The notes under the pieces: model-generated
The model's input: the letters and a program-made list of their open reading frames with translations, nothing else
Told to the model about the DNA's origin: nothing
Database searches by the model: none
NCBI GenBank assembly: GCA_023665145.1
Contig: JAMPEM010000002.1
Span: forward strand, 31,276 to 90,862
Source: Bacteroides sp.
GTDB lineage: Bacteria; Bacteroidota; Bacteroidia; Bacteroidales; Muribaculaceae
Direction: 5' to 3'
Length of the DNA: 59,587 bases
Part shown: positions 58,998-59,587 of the stretch, in pieces
Numbering within the stretch: position 1 is the stretch's first letter
Layout: each line of letters opens with the position of its first letter
Made by a program: the position numbers and the translations under genes

Positions 58998-59587
58998 ATG
59001 AAGCAGAACACTTTTAAGGTCTTGTTCGTCTTACGTCGGAATCACGTTAACAAAGATGGGAAATGCGCCATCATCGTTCGTGTTACCGTCAACGGTGAGC
59101 AAGAGAGAATCAACTCCACTCTGGATATAGAGCCGGAGTTATGGGACTCCCAGTCCGGAAAAGCCATAGGACGCACGGCTAAAATAATGGCGTTCAACAA
59201 ACGTCTGGATGACATTAAATATGTCCTTCAGAATCACTACCACAATCTGCTCAATGCACAAGGGTATGTTACAGCAAAAATGGTAAAGAATGCCTATATG
59301 GGCATAACCGCCAAAGAGGAATCGCTCATTCCTATATATGATGAGTTTCTCGCCGAGACAAAGAAGATGGTTGGCATCAACCGGAGCGACAAGACTTATC
59401 AGAAGTACGAGCGTTGCAAGCGTCGCGTAGTCGAGTTCATGAAGAAGAAGTATAACATCAGCGACATTCCGCTGAAAGAACTCAAACCGAAATTCCTCAG
59501 CGACTTCGAGGTCTTCCTTGCCACAGAATACCAGTGCAAGCAGAACACCATATATAAGTTCCTGCAACTTTTCCGTATGGTTCTGGT
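58998..59587 (+). CDS. Tyrosine-type site-specific integrase, 3' end cut by window edge
   Basis: The frame is open from ATG 58998 to the last base (196 residues seen). It begins MKQNTFKVLFVLRRNHVNKDGKC and shows the N-terminal Arm DNA-binding domain of Bacteroidetes integrases (CAIIVRVTVNGEQERINSTLDIEPELWDSQSGKAIGR). The SAM-like core-binding domain follows (PIYDEFLAETKKMVGINRSDKTYQKYERCKRRVVEFMKKKYN...FLSDFEVFLATEYQCKQNTIYKFLQLFRMVLV). The catalytic R-H-R-Y domain lies outside the window. The first gene after a tRNA-Ser, preceded by repeats, marks it as the integrase of an integrative or conjugative element. No other cargo is visible. Confidence 0.9.
   Translation, partial: MKQNTFKVLFVLRRNHVNKDGKCAIIVRVTVNGEQERINSTLDIEPELWDSQSGKAIGRTAKIMAFNKRLDDIKYVLQNHYHNLLNAQGYVTAKMVKNAYMGITAKEESLIPIYDEFLAETKKMVGINRSDKTYQKYERCKRRVVEFMKKKYNISDIPLKELKPKFLSDFEVFLATEYQCKQNTIYKFLQLFRMVL

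Noticed and set aside
1..59587. CRISPR array
   Set aside because: No spaced direct repeats of 24-40 bases and no cas genes; the only tandem array is the 7-base repeat at 17971-18047.

Overview
The window looks like a chromosomal segment of a gut-type Bacteroidales bacterium, most likely of the Muribaculaceae or a near relative. The class-level call rests on several things read from the sequence: promoters of the Bacteroidetes TTTG/TTG-N19-20-TAnnTTTG type, near absence of Shine-Dalgarno sites, many short lipoproteins with a Cys lipobox, a TonB-dependent receptor with an N-terminal carboxypeptidase-regulatory-like domain, DUF4286, DUF4369-like and DUF4925-like proteins, a viroplasmin-RNase H, and a meso-DAP-type MurE. 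The family-level call is inference.

Layout. 1-3.2 kb (minus): two secreted lipoprotein genes (one cut by the window edge), then a lipoprotein / LytTR regulator / phosphodiester-glycosidase operon. 3.5-12.2 kb (plus): rnr, a six-hairpin glycosidase, an SRP RNA-tRNA-Thr(UGU) RNA unit, a DUF4286 gene, ruvC, and a TonB-dependent receptor with a periplasmic HMA protein. 12.2-29.6 kb (almost all minus): mazG, dtd, ldcA, a radical SAM gene, yraN, yifB and a thioredoxin-fold lipoprotein; a heptanucleotide tandem repeat; fabF/acpP; a small AT-rich island with two plus-strand lipoproteins; korAB; uvrC; apt; a perfect parS site; mnmG-ybeY. 29.9-46.5 kb (plus): a GT4 glycosyltransferase and then the complete division/cell-wall cluster rsmH-ftsL-ftsI-murE-mraY-murD-ftsW-murG-murC-ftsQ-ftsA-ftsZ, without mraZ. 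46.5-53.1 kb (plus): a THUMP RNA methyltransferase with an Arg/Asp-rich tail, purD, a membrane protein, pdxB, rnhA, queG. 53.1-56.6 kb (minus): a RecA-core paralogue, a 121-residue unknown, a degenerate-C39/VKOR fusion, a 47-residue orphan small protein and a DUF4925-like lipoprotein. 56.7-57.9 kb: convergent MGMT and Sir2 genes. 58.3 kb to the end: tRNA-Ser(CGA) and what appears to be the left end of an integrative element, with repeats and a truncated tyrosine integrase.

How it works together. Most of the window is housekeeping: peptidoglycan precursor synthesis and divisome assembly, fatty-acid synthesis, DNA repair (uvrC, ruvC, MGMT), RNA processing (rnr, ybeY, rnhA) and tRNA modification (mnmG, queG, dtd). 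The accessory material is the 53-56.6 kb envelope/redox cluster, the metal-receptor pair at 9.7-12.2 kb, the LytTR operon and the mobile element at the right end. The parS site beside mnmG suggests, but does not prove, an origin-proximal position.
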